Numbered from the stretch's first letter, positions 1 to 8,700 are shown. The stretch is 11,158 bases of DNA from Dysgonamonadaceae bacterium (GCA_031287395.1 JAITTA010000111.1:1-11158), one strand, 5' to 3'. Translations and numbers: made by a program. The notes: generated by a model not told the origin, from the sequence alone.

Positions 1-1
1 T

Positions 2-520
2 TATGTTTGGTTCAACAAAAATTGTCCACACTATAAAAAAGATACTAAAACAGCACTAAAAGAAATGAAAGAAAAATATAACAAACCAGCTATTTTATTT
101 TCGACTTTATCTCCACGGAAAATATCCATCTATGTTTGTAACCCTCAATGGGGTATTTCAAGAAGCGGGGTATCAAGCAAAGAACATTCATTGGTAGAAC
201 AGATCATTCAATCAAGTCTTCTTCTAGAGTACTTAAGTGTAATTGTGTTGTCTTTCCGGGATATATTAAAGAGTAAAACACCGAAATTACTGGATGAGTG
301 GATGCAAAAGGCGGAATTGAAAAATCTGCCGGATATTAATTCTTTTGTCAAAGGGCTCAAATCTGATATTGCTGCCGTACGAAATGCAATTATTTATCCG
401 TGGACGAACGGATTGGTGGAAGGTAATGTAAATAGACTGAAAACTAAGAAGCGAGAAATGTACGGTAGAGCTGGTTTTGAACTCCTTCGAAGAAAGATTG
501 TTTTGGCTCAAATGGGATAA
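2..520 (+). CDS. ISL3-family transposase, C-terminal part (5' end outside window)
   Basis: The frame is open from the left edge at base 2 through the ATG at 65 to a TAA stop at 518-520, so the ATG at 65 is an internal methionine and the gene is partial. About 172 residues are visible; full-length ISL3 transposases are roughly 400-550. The C-terminus carries the family signature: NGLVEGNVNRLK followed by KKREMYGRAGFELLRRK. The Glu in VEG (codon 419-421) is the expected last acidic residue of the DDE catalytic triad. Upstream, the segment from about 320 to 395, with an FVKGLKSDIAAVRNAI run, also matches the usual spacing of this domain. The protein would cut and rejoin the ends of its own element. 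No frameshift or stop is seen in the visible part. Whether the whole gene is intact cannot be judged. Confidence 0.88.
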   Translation, partial: YVWFNKNCPHYKKDTKTALKEMKEKYNKPAILFSTLSPRKISIYVCNPQWGISRSGVSSKEHSLVEQIIQSSLLLEYLSVIVLSFRDILKSKTPKLLDEWMQKAELKNLPDINSFVKGLKSDIAAVRNAIIYPWTNGLVEGNVNRLKTKKREMYGRAGFELLRRKIVLAQMG

Positions 521-523
521 AAA

Positions 524-548
524 CTGCACCAAAAGTGACGAAGAACCA
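524..548. repeat. Probable right terminal inverted repeat of the ISL3 element
   Basis: Read on the minus strand, this segment begins (T)GGTTCTTCGTCAC and continues ACTTTTGGTGCAG. From memory, ISL3-family termini begin GG(T/C)TCTTC and contain a CTTTTGGTGCA-like inner part. The position four bases after the transposase stop is also right for such an end. The left partner lies outside the window, so the repeat cannot be paired here. The boundary is uncertain by one or two bases. Confidence 0.5.
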
Positions 549-600
549 GCATATCCACCCAGCAATCCGGTAAAAACACCGGTCTAAAACCAGTGGTGGC

Positions 601-635
601 AAAGATATGAAATAAATTTTGATCTTCATATTTTT
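601..635 (+). terminator. Weak AT-rich hairpin with T-run, possible terminator
   Basis: Bases 601-611 (AAAGATATGAA) can pair with 625-635 (TTCATATTTTT) over 11 positions, with one G-T pair and a 13-base loop, and the 3' arm runs into a T-tract. It sits in the 549-742 intergenic stretch between the insertion sequence and copA, which otherwise shows no gene. The stem is very AT-rich and may be too unstable to stop transcription. It could be the remnant terminator of whatever preceded the insertion, or chance. Confidence 0.25.
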
Positions 636-704
636 CCCTGTGCTTTTCTCCTTCCTAAAATTCGATGGGTCAAATTATCAGATGGTTTGAATTTGCACTT
701 TCAC

Positions 705-738
705 TTTCCGGCTATTTCGGAAAACATCACTATCTTTG
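705..738 (+). promoter_or_regulatory. Bacteroidota-type promoter for copA
   Basis: TATCTTTG at 731-738 is an exact match to the Bacteroidota -7 consensus TAnnTTTG. A weak -33-like TTTC at 705-708 lies 22 bases upstream, slightly further than the usual 19-21. The -7 element ends only four bases before the ATG at 743. Transcription would therefore start at or very near the start codon, giving a leaderless or near-leaderless message. No operator or metal-regulator site is recognised next to it. Confidence 0.5.
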
Positions 739-742
739 CCGT

Positions 743-2962
743 ATGAAAACAAATACAATCAAACAGTCATTTCCGGTACTGAACCTTAATTGCGCCTCCT
801 GTGCCAATACGGCTCAAAATTTATTAAACGTACAACCCGGAGTAATTGATGCCCATGTCAATTTTGCAAATACAACTGCTGTGATTCAATTCGACCCGGA
901 TGTAACCAATCCACGGAAATTACAATCGGCTTTGCAGTCTATCGGATATGATCTTATGGTCGAAGAATCCGAAAATCCGACTGAAATTCTTGAAAAAATA
1001 CAAACGGAAAATCTCCGGAAATTACGGAACAAATTAATCCTGGCACTTGTATTATCAGTACCACTGGTTATGATAGGGATGTTTTTTATGAACCTGCCTT
1101 ATGCCCACTACATCATGTGGGTATTGGCAACCCCCATCGTATTTTACTGTGGCACCCGTTTTTTCTCCGGGGCATGGAAACAAGCCGGTCATCGACAAAT
1201 GAACATGGATACTCTGGTGGCCTTAAGCACCGGAATAGCCTACACATTCAGTGTATTCAATACGCTTTACCCTGATTTCTGGACAAAACAAGGATTACAT
1301 TCTCACGTCTATTTTGAAACAGCCGGAGTAATTATTGCCTTTCTGTTGCTCGGTAAGTTCCTTGAAGAAAAAGCAAAATCCAATATCACATCTTCTATTA
1401 AAAAACTGATGGGACTACAGCCCCAGTCGGCAACAGTAGTGTTACCCAATGGAAATCAGGTAACCACCCCGATCAAAATGCTCCGTCAGGGAGATATCCT
1501 GCTGGTAAAACCGGGAGAGCGTATTCCTGTAGACGGCACACTGGTCTCCGGAAGTTCTTATATCGACGAAAGCATGTTGAGCGGTGAACCGATTCCGGTG
1601 GAAAAATCAGTCAACGACCCGGTATTCACCGGTACAGTCAATCAAAAAGGCAGCTTTACATTCAAAGCAGAAAAAGTAGGGAATGATACCTTACTGGCAC
1701 AGATTATCCGTAAAGTTCAGGACGCCCAATCCAGCAAAGTCCCCATCCAGAAACTGGCAGATAAAGTAGTCGGAATATTTGTTCCGGCAGTCATTGCCTG
1801 TGCCTTGACAGCGTTGGTCTGCTGGCTGGTTTTCGGAGACAATAACGGATTCACACAAGGACTGTTAGCCTTTATCACCGTCTTGATTATAGCTTGTCCT
1901 TGCGCCCTGGGATTGGCAACTCCGACAGCGATTATGGTGGGAATCGGTAAAGGTGCGGAAAAAGGTATCTTAATCAAAGATGCCGAAAGCCTCGAATCAG
2001 CAAAAAAAATCAATTGTGTCGTATTGGATAAAACGGGAACAATTACTGAAGGGAAACCCGAAGTAACCAATATTTTATGGTATGGAAACGAATCGGATAC
2101 AATAGAAATCTTGATTGCGATGGAATCCCGGTCGGAACATCCTGTAGCCGAATCAATAATTAAATATTTAAGTACCCCAAGCACTAAAAACGACATAGAA
2201 ATTTTTGACTTCAAAAGCGAAACTGGACACGGGATCAGTGCAAAATACAATGGAAAGACCTACCTTTCCGGAAATTCAAAAATATTTAAAAATTTAAGTA
2301 TCAATATAGACAATATACTAAAACAAGCAGCCGAAGACTGGGAAAAAGAGGCAAAAACCGTTATCTGGTTTGCAAATGAACAAGAAGCTCTTTGTGTTCT
2401 GGCCGTGTCCGATAAAATCCGGGAAACATCTATCGCCGGAATCCGGGAATTACAGGCTATGGGCATTGAAACCGTAATGCTCACCGGAGATAACCGCCAC
2501 GTAGCCGAAAAAATTGCAAAAGCCTGTGGCATCGACCATTTTGAAGCAGGATTATTACCGGATCAAAAAGAAACCATTGTCGGACAATTACAATCCGAAG
2601 GAAAAATAGTTGCCATGATAGGAGACGGCATCAACGACAGTAATGCCCTGGCCCGGGCAGATGTAGGCATTGCCATGGGACAAGGAAGCGACATTGCCAT
2701 GGATGTAGCCGAAATGACGATCATCTCAAACGATTTAACAAAGATTTCCCAAGCAATCCGGGTTTCGGCCGATACCATCCGGGCCATCCGGCAAAATCTG
2801 TTCTGGGCATTCATATACAATGTTATAGGGATTCCTATTGCCGGAGGTATTCTCTATCCTATCAACGGATTCCTCCTCGACCCGACAATAGCAGGATTGG
2901 CTATGGCTTTAAGCAGTGTAAGCGTTGTCGGAAACAGTTTGAGATTGAAATTCAAAAAATAA
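743..2962 (+). CDS. copA: Copper-translocating P1B-type ATPase (CopA)
   Basis: This 739-residue inner-membrane pump exports Cu+ from the cytoplasm using ATP. In order, it has one N-terminal heavy-metal-associated domain (about 8-74, metal-binding C17-A-S-C20), four membrane helices (about 96-206), and the actuator loop with SGEP at 280-283. Two more helices follow (about 342-394), carrying the metal-gate motif C385-P-C387. The ATP-binding/phosphorylation domain has D429-KTGT (phosphorylated Asp), H466-P467, TGDN at 581-584 and GDGIND at 627-632. Two last helices contain Y692-N693 and M721-A-L-S-S725. CPC with YN and MxxSS is the Cu+ (P1B-1) signature, which argues against zinc or cadmium. Length is normal for a one-HMA CopA. 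The ATG at 743 is chosen over one in frame at 665, because the extra 26 residues are unlike the family and are encoded across the promoter. No metal regulator or chaperone gene is visible nearby. Confidence 0.95.
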   Translation: MKTNTIKQSFPVLNLNCASCANTAQNLLNVQPGVIDAHVNFANTTAVIQFDPDVTNPRKLQSALQSIGYDLMVEESENPTEILEKIQTENLRKLRNKLILALVLSVPLVMIGMFFMNLPYAHYIMWVLATPIVFYCGTRFFSGAWKQAGHRQMNMDTLVALSTGIAYTFSVFNTLYPDFWTKQGLHSHVYFETAGVIIAFLLLGKFLEEKAKSNITSSIKKLMGLQPQSATVVLPNGNQVTTPIKMLRQGDILLVKPGERIPVDGTLVSGSSYIDESMLSGEPIPVEKSVNDPVFTGTVNQKGSFTFKAEKVGNDTLLAQIIRKVQDAQSSKVPIQKLADKVVGIFVPAVIACALTALVCWLVFGDNNGFTQGLLAFITVLIIACPCALGLATPTAIMVGIGKGAEKGILIKDAESLESAKKINCVVLDKTGTITEGKPEVTNILWYGNESDTIEILIAMESRSEHPVAESIIKYLSTPSTKNDIEIFDFKSETGHGISAKYNGKTYLSGNSKIFKNLSINIDNILKQAAEDWEKEAKTVIWFANEQEALCVLAVSDKIRETSIAGIRELQAMGIETVMLTGDNRHVAEKIAKACGIDHFEAGLLPDQKETIVGQLQSEGKIVAMIGDGINDSNALARADVGIAMGQGSDIAMDVAEMTIISNDLTKISQAIRVSADTIRAIRQNLFWAFIYNVIGIPIAGGILYPINGFLLDPTIAGLAMALSSVSVVGNSLRLKFKK

Positions 2963-3026
2963 TTTTACTAACAATCCTCGCTTTCAACTGTAGACAAAAA
3001 ATAATATTAAATAATTAAAAACAGAA

Positions 3027-3656
3027 ATGGAACAAAAATTTGCAATGCTATTTGATTTAGATGGAGTCGTTATCGACACAGAAGCTCAATATGATGTATT
3101 CTGGAGACAAACAGGAAAAGAATACGGACTCGGAGAAAACATCGAACAGAGAATAAAAGGAATAACTCTTCCGAATATCGTTTCGCAATTTTTATCACAT
3201 CTCTCTCAGGAACAAATAGATAAGATTCTTCAGGAAAGCAGTGATTTCGAATCCCGGATGGAAATGCCTGTCATCCCGGGAGTACTGGATTTTCTGGAAG
3301 AACTGAAACAAAACGGAATAAAAACCGGATTGGTCACCAGTTCGGACGACCGGAAATTACAAGTTACTTTTAAAAATGTTCCGATTAAACCCTATTTCGA
3401 TACGATTGTTTCGGCCGACCGGATCACACAGGGGAAACCACATCCGATGTGTTACCTTTTAGCAGCAAAAGACCTGGGGATATCCCCCGAAAACTGTATC
3501 GTCTTCGAAGATTCTTTTCATGGAATTCAATCCGGAAATGCTGCCGGCATGAAAGTTGTCGGGTTATCCACTACCAATTCCGAGGAAAGTATCAAAGATA
3601 AAGTTTGGAAAGTCATCCCGGATTTTAAAAATTTCACCCTGAAAAGTCTGCAATAA
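3027..3656 (+). CDS. HAD-superfamily hydrolase, beta-phosphoglucomutase-like
   Basis: A 209-residue cytoplasmic enzyme of HAD subfamily IA, the group of beta-phosphoglucomutases and small sugar-phosphate phosphatases. Motif I is D10-L-D12-G-V near the N-terminus, D10 being the nucleophile and D12 the acid/base. The helical cap follows (about 15-85). Motif II is the VTSSD stretch at 103-107, motif III K137 in GKPHP, and motif IV E161-D162 in FEDSFHGI. All catalytic positions are present, so it should be active. The exact substrate cannot be read from sequence; a hexose phosphate is likely. It starts 64 bases after copA with no recognisable TAnnTTTG promoter in the gap, so read-through from copA is possible. 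The leader before the ATG is A-rich without a Shine-Dalgarno motif, normal for this phylum. A separate promoter follows before the next gene. Confidence 0.88.
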   Translation: MEQKFAMLFDLDGVVIDTEAQYDVFWRQTGKEYGLGENIEQRIKGITLPNIVSQFLSHLSQEQIDKILQESSDFESRMEMPVIPGVLDFLEELKQNGIKTGLVTSSDDRKLQVTFKNVPIKPYFDTIVSADRITQGKPHPMCYLLAAKDLGISPENCIVFEDSFHGIQSGNAAGMKVVGLSTTNSEESIKDKVWKVIPDFKNFTLKSLQ

Positions 3657-3688
3657 CTTGCTCGGAACAGAAATAAACAGTAACTTTA
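3657..3688 (+). promoter_or_regulatory. Bacteroidota-type promoter for the NagB-like/PIG-L gene
   Basis: CTTG at 3657-3660 (consensus -33 TTTG) is followed by a 20-base spacer and TAACTTTA at 3681-3688 (consensus -7 TAnnTTTG, last base differing). The spacing is within the usual 19-21. Transcription would start near 3690-3693, leaving a leader of about 25 bases before the ATG at 3716. The -33 box overlaps the final bases just after the HAD gene's stop codon, so this promoter can separate the two genes' expression. Confidence 0.55.
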
Positions 3689-3715
3689 CCTCCTTAAAAA
3701 CAACAATTAAATCAT

Positions 3716-5629
3716 ATGGAAAAATTCGAAAAGCGTTACGAAAAAGTTCCCGTCTCGATCTTTTCAGATGCGGAAATTGCTTCCGAATTAGTGGCCAAGC
3801 AGGTGGCCAATCTGATTCGAGAAAGAGCTAAAAAAGGAGAAAAATGCGTATTGGGACTGGTTGCCGGTTCAACGGCCGTAGGAGTGTATGAAAACCTGGT
3901 CAGAATGCATAAAGAAGAAAACCTGAGCTTTAAAAATGTCATCGTTTTTAATATCAACGAATATTACCCGTTGAACAAAGATGAATTACAAAGCCACTAC
4001 CGTTATATGCATGAATATCTGTTCGACGAAGTGGACATCCTGAAAAACAACATCCACCTGATTCCGGGGGATCTGAAAAAAGAAGACATCCCCGTTTTCT
4101 GTATGGAATATGAGAAAAAAATTGTCGAATCCGGAGGCATCGATCTGCAACTCCTTGGATTGGACGGACGTGGACAAATCGGAGCGAACGAACCCGGATC
4201 CATGTTCAATTCTCGTACCCGCCTGATTACAATGGACTACAGTACCCGTATGGGAGCTGCAAGTAATTTCTTCGGTGAAGAAAATGTTCCCGCTTATTGC
4301 ATTACCATGGGTATCGGAACAATCATGGATGCCAAACGCATCATCATCATGGCATGGGGTGAAGGAAAAGCGCGAACTATCAAGAAAATTGTCGAAGGAG
4401 ATGTTACGGAAATGCTTCCGGCCTCTGTCTTGCAGAACCATCCGAATACCAGTTTTATCTTCGACGATGCATCCTCTGCCGAATTGACCAGAATTAAAAC
4501 CCCCTGGTTAACAGGACCTGTTAAATGGTCGAACAAACTGACCCGCCGGGCAGTCTTCTGGTTGTGTGAAAAACTGGATAAGCCAATCCTGAAACTTACC
4601 GAACGCGACTATAACGACAGCGGTTTGGGCGAACTGGTTGCCCAGTTCGGTCCCGCAAACAAAATCAATATCCGGGTATTCAACGACCTGCAACATACCA
4701 TTACCGGATGGCCGGGCGGAAAGCCCAATGCAGATGACAGTACCCGCCCCGAGCGGGCTGAACCGTTCCCGAAACGCGTAGTCGTATTCAGTCCCCACCC
4801 CGACGATGACGTGATATCCATGGGAGGTACGCTGGCTCGTCTTTCGGAGCACGGACACGAAGTGCATGTGGCTTACCAGACTTCCGGAAATATCGCCGTA
4901 TTCGATGACGAAGTCACCCGTTTCCTCGATTTTATCCGGGATATCTCCAAAACGTACGGCCTCGACGAAAAGAAAGCGAATGACGCCTACCAGGAAACTT
5001 TGAAATTTTTCAAACAAAAAAAAGCCGGTCAGATCGATTTGCCTCAAATCAGCGCTTGCAAAGGGATTATCCGTAGAGGTGAAGCTAAATCGGCCTGTCG
5101 TTATCTCGGAATCCCGGAAAACAGGACTCATTTCTTAGACCTTCCATTCTACGAAACAGGTACGGTGAAAAAGAAACCGATCGGAGAAGAAGATATCCGA
5201 ATCATTGCCGACCTTCTGGACGAAATAAAACCTCATCAGATTTTCGCAGCCGGCGACCTCTCCGACCCTCACGGTACCCACCGTGTTTGTTTTATAGGAA
5301 TCCTGGAGGCCCTGAAGAAACTGAAAGGCCGTGCATGGCTCAACGATTGCCGCTTATGGCTCTACCGGGGAGCATGGCAAGAATGGGATGTCTCTGAAGT
5401 AGATATGGCCGTGCCGTTAAGCCCCGAAGAAAGTCGCATCAAACGGATGGCCATCTTCAAACACCAATCTCAAAAAGATCGTCCTTTATTCCCGGGAACC
5501 GATCCACGTGAATTCTGGCAACGAGCCGAAGAACGAAATATCGCAACTGCCGTAAAATACGACAAGTTGGGAATGGCTGAATATCAGGCAATCGAGATGT
5601 TTGTAAGGCATCATTTTGAAAACGACTGA
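3716..5629 (+). CDS. Glucosamine-6-phosphate deaminase-like domain fused to PIG-L/LmbE deacetylase
   Basis: A 637-residue cytoplasmic two-domain protein. Residues about 15-260 have the NagB fold: a GSTA phosphate loop at 51-54, FNINEYYP at 78-85, and a GANEPGS block at 156-162. Residues about 353-600 are a PIG-L-type metal-dependent deacetylase, with SPHPDDD at 359-365 and DPHGTHR at 517-523 giving the expected His/Asp/His zinc ligands. The two are joined by a segment containing GWPGGKPNADD. E. coli NagB uses D72, D141, H143 and E148. Here the aligned residues are N81, R152, Q154 and E159, so deaminase or isomerase activity is doubtful, whereas the deacetylase site looks intact. Such fusions are widespread in Bacteroidales and usually annotated as glucosamine-6-phosphate deaminase (nagB). 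Pairing N-deacetylase and deaminase folds suggests amino-sugar metabolism, but the true reaction is unknown. It has its own promoter and ends facing the convergent giant gene. Confidence 0.9.
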   Translation: MEKFEKRYEKVPVSIFSDAEIASELVAKQVANLIRERAKKGEKCVLGLVAGSTAVGVYENLVRMHKEENLSFKNVIVFNINEYYPLNKDELQSHYRYMHEYLFDEVDILKNNIHLIPGDLKKEDIPVFCMEYEKKIVESGGIDLQLLGLDGRGQIGANEPGSMFNSRTRLITMDYSTRMGAASNFFGEENVPAYCITMGIGTIMDAKRIIIMAWGEGKARTIKKIVEGDVTEMLPASVLQNHPNTSFIFDDASSAELTRIKTPWLTGPVKWSNKLTRRAVFWLCEKLDKPILKLTERDYNDSGLGELVAQFGPANKINIRVFNDLQHTITGWPGGKPNADDSTRPERAEPFPKRVVVFSPHPDDDVISMGGTLARLSEHGHEVHVAYQTSGNIAVFDDEVTRFLDFIRDISKTYGLDEKKANDAYQETLKFFKQKKAGQIDLPQISACKGIIRRGEAKSACRYLGIPENRTHFLDLPFYETGTVKKKPIGEEDIRIIADLLDEIKPHQIFAAGDLSDPHGTHRVCFIGILEALKKLKGRAWLNDCRLWLYRGAWQEWDVSEVDMAVPLSPEESRIKRMAIFKHQSQKDRPLFPGTDPREFWQRAEERNIATAVKYDKLGMAEYQAIEMFVRHHFEND

Positions 5630-5639
5630 TAACAAGTAA

Positions 5640-5711
5640 ACGGTACACGGTAAAGGTGGAACATGAGACAAATTTACCTCCACCTGTGTACCGTGCACCA
5701 TTTACCGTGTA
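5640..5711. repeat. Inverted blocks of degenerate heptamer repeats between convergent genes
   Basis: The left block reads in 7-base steps ACGGTAC, ACGGTAA (5640-5653), then AGGTGGA. The right block, read on the minus strand from 5708 down to 5681, gives ACGGTAA, ATGGTGC, ACGGTAC, ACAGGTG. Two stems are possible and exclude each other. Stem A pairs 5640-5648 plus 5654-5660 with 5679-5694 (16 pairs, 5-base bulge). Stem B pairs 5644-5658 with 5696-5711 (15 pairs, one bulged base). The block fills most of the gap between two convergent genes, so it may act as a two-way transcription barrier. There is no strong T-run. A dispersed intergenic repeat family is the main alternative. Confidence 0.7.
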
Positions 5712-5723
5712 TTATTAACGTCA

Positions 5724-8700
5724 CTATCTATTGCTATTGACAATCACTTTTGTAGTCCACTTTCCGGTATGTAATATATATATACCTTTTTTGAACACAC
5801 CTTTGAGGATAGTTTTTTCGCCTACCGTTACCGGTTGTTCTGTCAGTTTACGACCAGTAACATCGGATACCGAAATATTTATCCTGCCGCCATGGGCATT
5901 TTGACTATGTAAAGAAACAATAATTCTTCCTTCTTTGTCAGTATAAGCCAGGAAACGGTCACCGGCTTCCACATCCGTCAGATGAGTCGCAGAGAAAGAA
6001 CGGAAAACAATACTGAAACGGTCGGTGACAGGCGTACTGCCGGCGGAAAAATCATATTTTCCCCCATTGCAAAGGTCAAACTCGACCCCTCGTAACCGGT
6101 CACGCAAAAATACACCCAGCGTATCAAGATTTTGTATTTTTTTAGCATGGAAAGAGAAGATTCCGCTTTGATAGGTCTGAAAACCGATGGGAATCTCCAT
6201 TCCCCCTTCAATAGCATGTAATCCATTAATAACCAGTTTATTGTGTTCAAGCAAACCGCTTTTATCGAGTGATGTAAGTGGCAATGTGAAAATTTCCACA
6301 CCGGTATTGGTGAACATCTTATCGCTATCGTAGGTATCGAAACCATATTTAGCTTTCGGGTCGGCGTAAATTACCGTTTCGTCGGTATTTGTGTCTCCTG
6401 TAACGGCAAGACGTAATAAAGGGCGTTCATCGTGATTCCCGACTCCCTGAGCTTTCAATATATTTTTCTTGTTGCTGGCATGGGAACGGTCGCTGTTGGA
6501 AAATGTTAATGTTCCGGTGGATTGTCCGTCTTTCAACCGCACCCAAAAGGCCTGCATAGGCGGGATGTATGCCACCAGGGAGACGTCGATTATCTCATCT
6601 TCCCATCCGGGAGCAACCGAGATATTCCCGGAAGCATTGTACGTCCAGAATTCATATTCTGCCTTTTTGGTGCGATACCAAATCGTGCTATAAACATTGG
6701 CAGCGCTTGCTGTGGCAGATGTCCATTGCCAATAAGAAGGGAACGGATTACCTACCAAGTTGAAACCTTGTTTGGGAGCGCTGTTATTCGTGCGTTGCAA
6801 AACAGGTGCAATTTGATTGCCGTTGGTAAATTTACCGGTAAAGCAGGCGGCAATATCTTCATTTTCGGAATAAGCCGTATATCCCCTACCGGTTTCAAAC
6901 GTTCCTGTTGCATTATGCCATATATAGGCCTGAGGTTCGTTGTAATATTGGACACGGTAGGATGTTAATGCTTGGCCTTGTGCATCTTTACCCAGCGAAC
7001 GATCCACATCAGGCATAGTGTTACCACCCTGTACGGGACTGCTCACATACCAGTTTCGTCCTTTCTCCAGGTTGTGTAAAACACGGGCTTGACCGATATC
7101 ATCCGTACCATTATTGAGAAACGAAGCATTGTCGAGCAAGGAAAATACATTCGCCCGAGTCATTCTACCGGCACCTATGGTGAACGATATACTGGGATGC
7201 ACCGTAATACTGTCCATATCCACATCTATATTCTGTTCACAATTAGCCTTTATGTGAACCACCGAATGGGCAGGCGGAAGAATATTGTCCGACAAATAAT
7301 CTTCCCATTTATCGTATTCGTTCCACTTACCGGGTTTGATAAATACCGTAGGATAGAAGGCAAACGGTTTCCCAGTGGTAATGTATTTTTCGATAGAATT
7401 ATCTGTTGTGATGTCCACATACTTTACCGGATGTGCCTTGGTTTTAACCACGATCTGGTCGTTACTTACGCTCATGGTATCTACCGGATTTGCACCGAAT
7501 AACACCTCAAACGGCATGGGTATCCCGGTATTGTACGACGGCGGCGGCAAAAAGTTATGACCCGTAATGGTAATTTGTGTATTACCGTTTACAGGCGCTT
7601 TATCGGGCGATACGCCGGTTATCGTCATAGGAGCGCGATAGAAATATTTTTTAGCAAACAAATGTCCATTACTTACAGCGTCGAAAAATATTTCCACATC
7701 CACCCAACCTTCGTTCCAGGTAGTATTGTGTTGACCATTCCATACAGTAGAAAGATTTACGGCGGGCGGCGTACAGGTAATAATACTGTCGTTTACAACC
7801 GTAACGTTAGTACTATTTAAGTTGCCAAACTTAATGATCGTCGAAGAAGCACCATTCTGAAAGCCTTTTCCCTTAATGGTAACAAGTCCGTTTGTATCAA
7901 TACCATAAGGAGCTCCTGTTGTACTGCTGCCGGTATATACGCCCCCTGTGTTCGGTCCGATCGAAGGCACAATCTCTTTAATCACAACACTGAAATAAGA
8001 TACCTGAAAGTTTCCTGTAAGTTTGTTTATCGATTTTGCCAGGCAAAAATTGCCATAGTCTGTCGTAGAATAACGGTATACTGTAGTGAGCGGAACAACC
8101 CGAGAAGTCGGATTTCCCTGATTGTCGGTCTCATATATCAAATTTGCCGGTTGCGGCGCAACAAGCGTGAAGGTAAAAGTAGTTACTCCCGGAGGCAGCA
8201 TAAAACCGGACAGTCCGTCGGCAGAGCCTGCTATTGTACGATACGGGTCCGAAATATCCATAGCCGTCATCACCACTTCGCCCACAACGCCACCGTTGGA
8301 ATTGACAGCCGTTACTCCTGACGATTCCTTAAAGGTAAAACCTGCATCAAATCCCAGATTGAGATACATTTCACTAATCGTTGCAGCGTTCTTATTTTCA
8401 ATTGTAAGGCTAACCGCTATTTCCTCGCCCGGCCCATAAGAGTCATGGTTGATTACGGGTTGCGAAAGTATCAGATTTGACTCCACCAGAACCCATTCGG
8501 CATTGAATATCGTAAGGCTATCAAGCGTTTCCCGGTCACTGCTTTTTAATAAACAATGTACGGAATTTTGTCCATTATTCGACAAGCGGTCATACTCAAT
8601 CTGAGCACGGTTGGAAAAATCGCGGGAGCCTCCGACAGGAACAGTATTACCGTTGATTAATGCTGTCGCTGTAATGCGGACGGTAGATGTACAAGGAATT

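Larger units (their letters stand above)
1..548 (+). mobile_element. Right-hand end of an ISL3-family insertion sequence (left part outside window)
   Basis: This stretch holds the 3' part of an ISL3-type transposase gene followed within 30 bases by a probable terminal inverted repeat, so the element's right boundary is placed near 547-548. The left end, the N-terminal part of the transposase and the matching inverted repeat lie beyond the left edge. The DNA is visibly more AT-rich than the genes to its right, as expected for an acquired element. ISL3 elements usually make an 8-bp target duplication; only the right copy, beginning about 548-549, could be visible and it cannot be confirmed here. 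The family assignment is firm, the exact boundary is inferred. Confidence 0.75.

Noticed and set aside
65..67. ATG as the transposase start
   Set aside because: The frame is open to the left edge and the visible protein is only the C-terminal part of an ISL3 transposase.
567..582. Short hairpin CCGGT-AAAAAC-ACCGG just after the insertion sequence
   Set aside because: Five pairs with no T-run on either side is too little to call a terminator or regulatory site.
665..742. Upstream in-frame ATG giving a 765-residue CopA
   Set aside because: The extra 26 residues are unlike CopA N-termini, precede the HMA domain without purpose, and are encoded over the TAnnTTTG promoter element.
3986..5131. 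Minus-strand open frames of 151 and 207 codons within the NagB-like/PIG-L gene
   Set aside because: The plus strand carries clear NagB and PIG-L motifs over the same bases; the antisense frames are by-products of its codon use.
6469..7820. Several plus-strand open frames of 60-150 codons opposite the giant gene
   Set aside because: They are antisense shadows: the minus strand encodes recognisable domains throughout and these frames show no family features or promoters.
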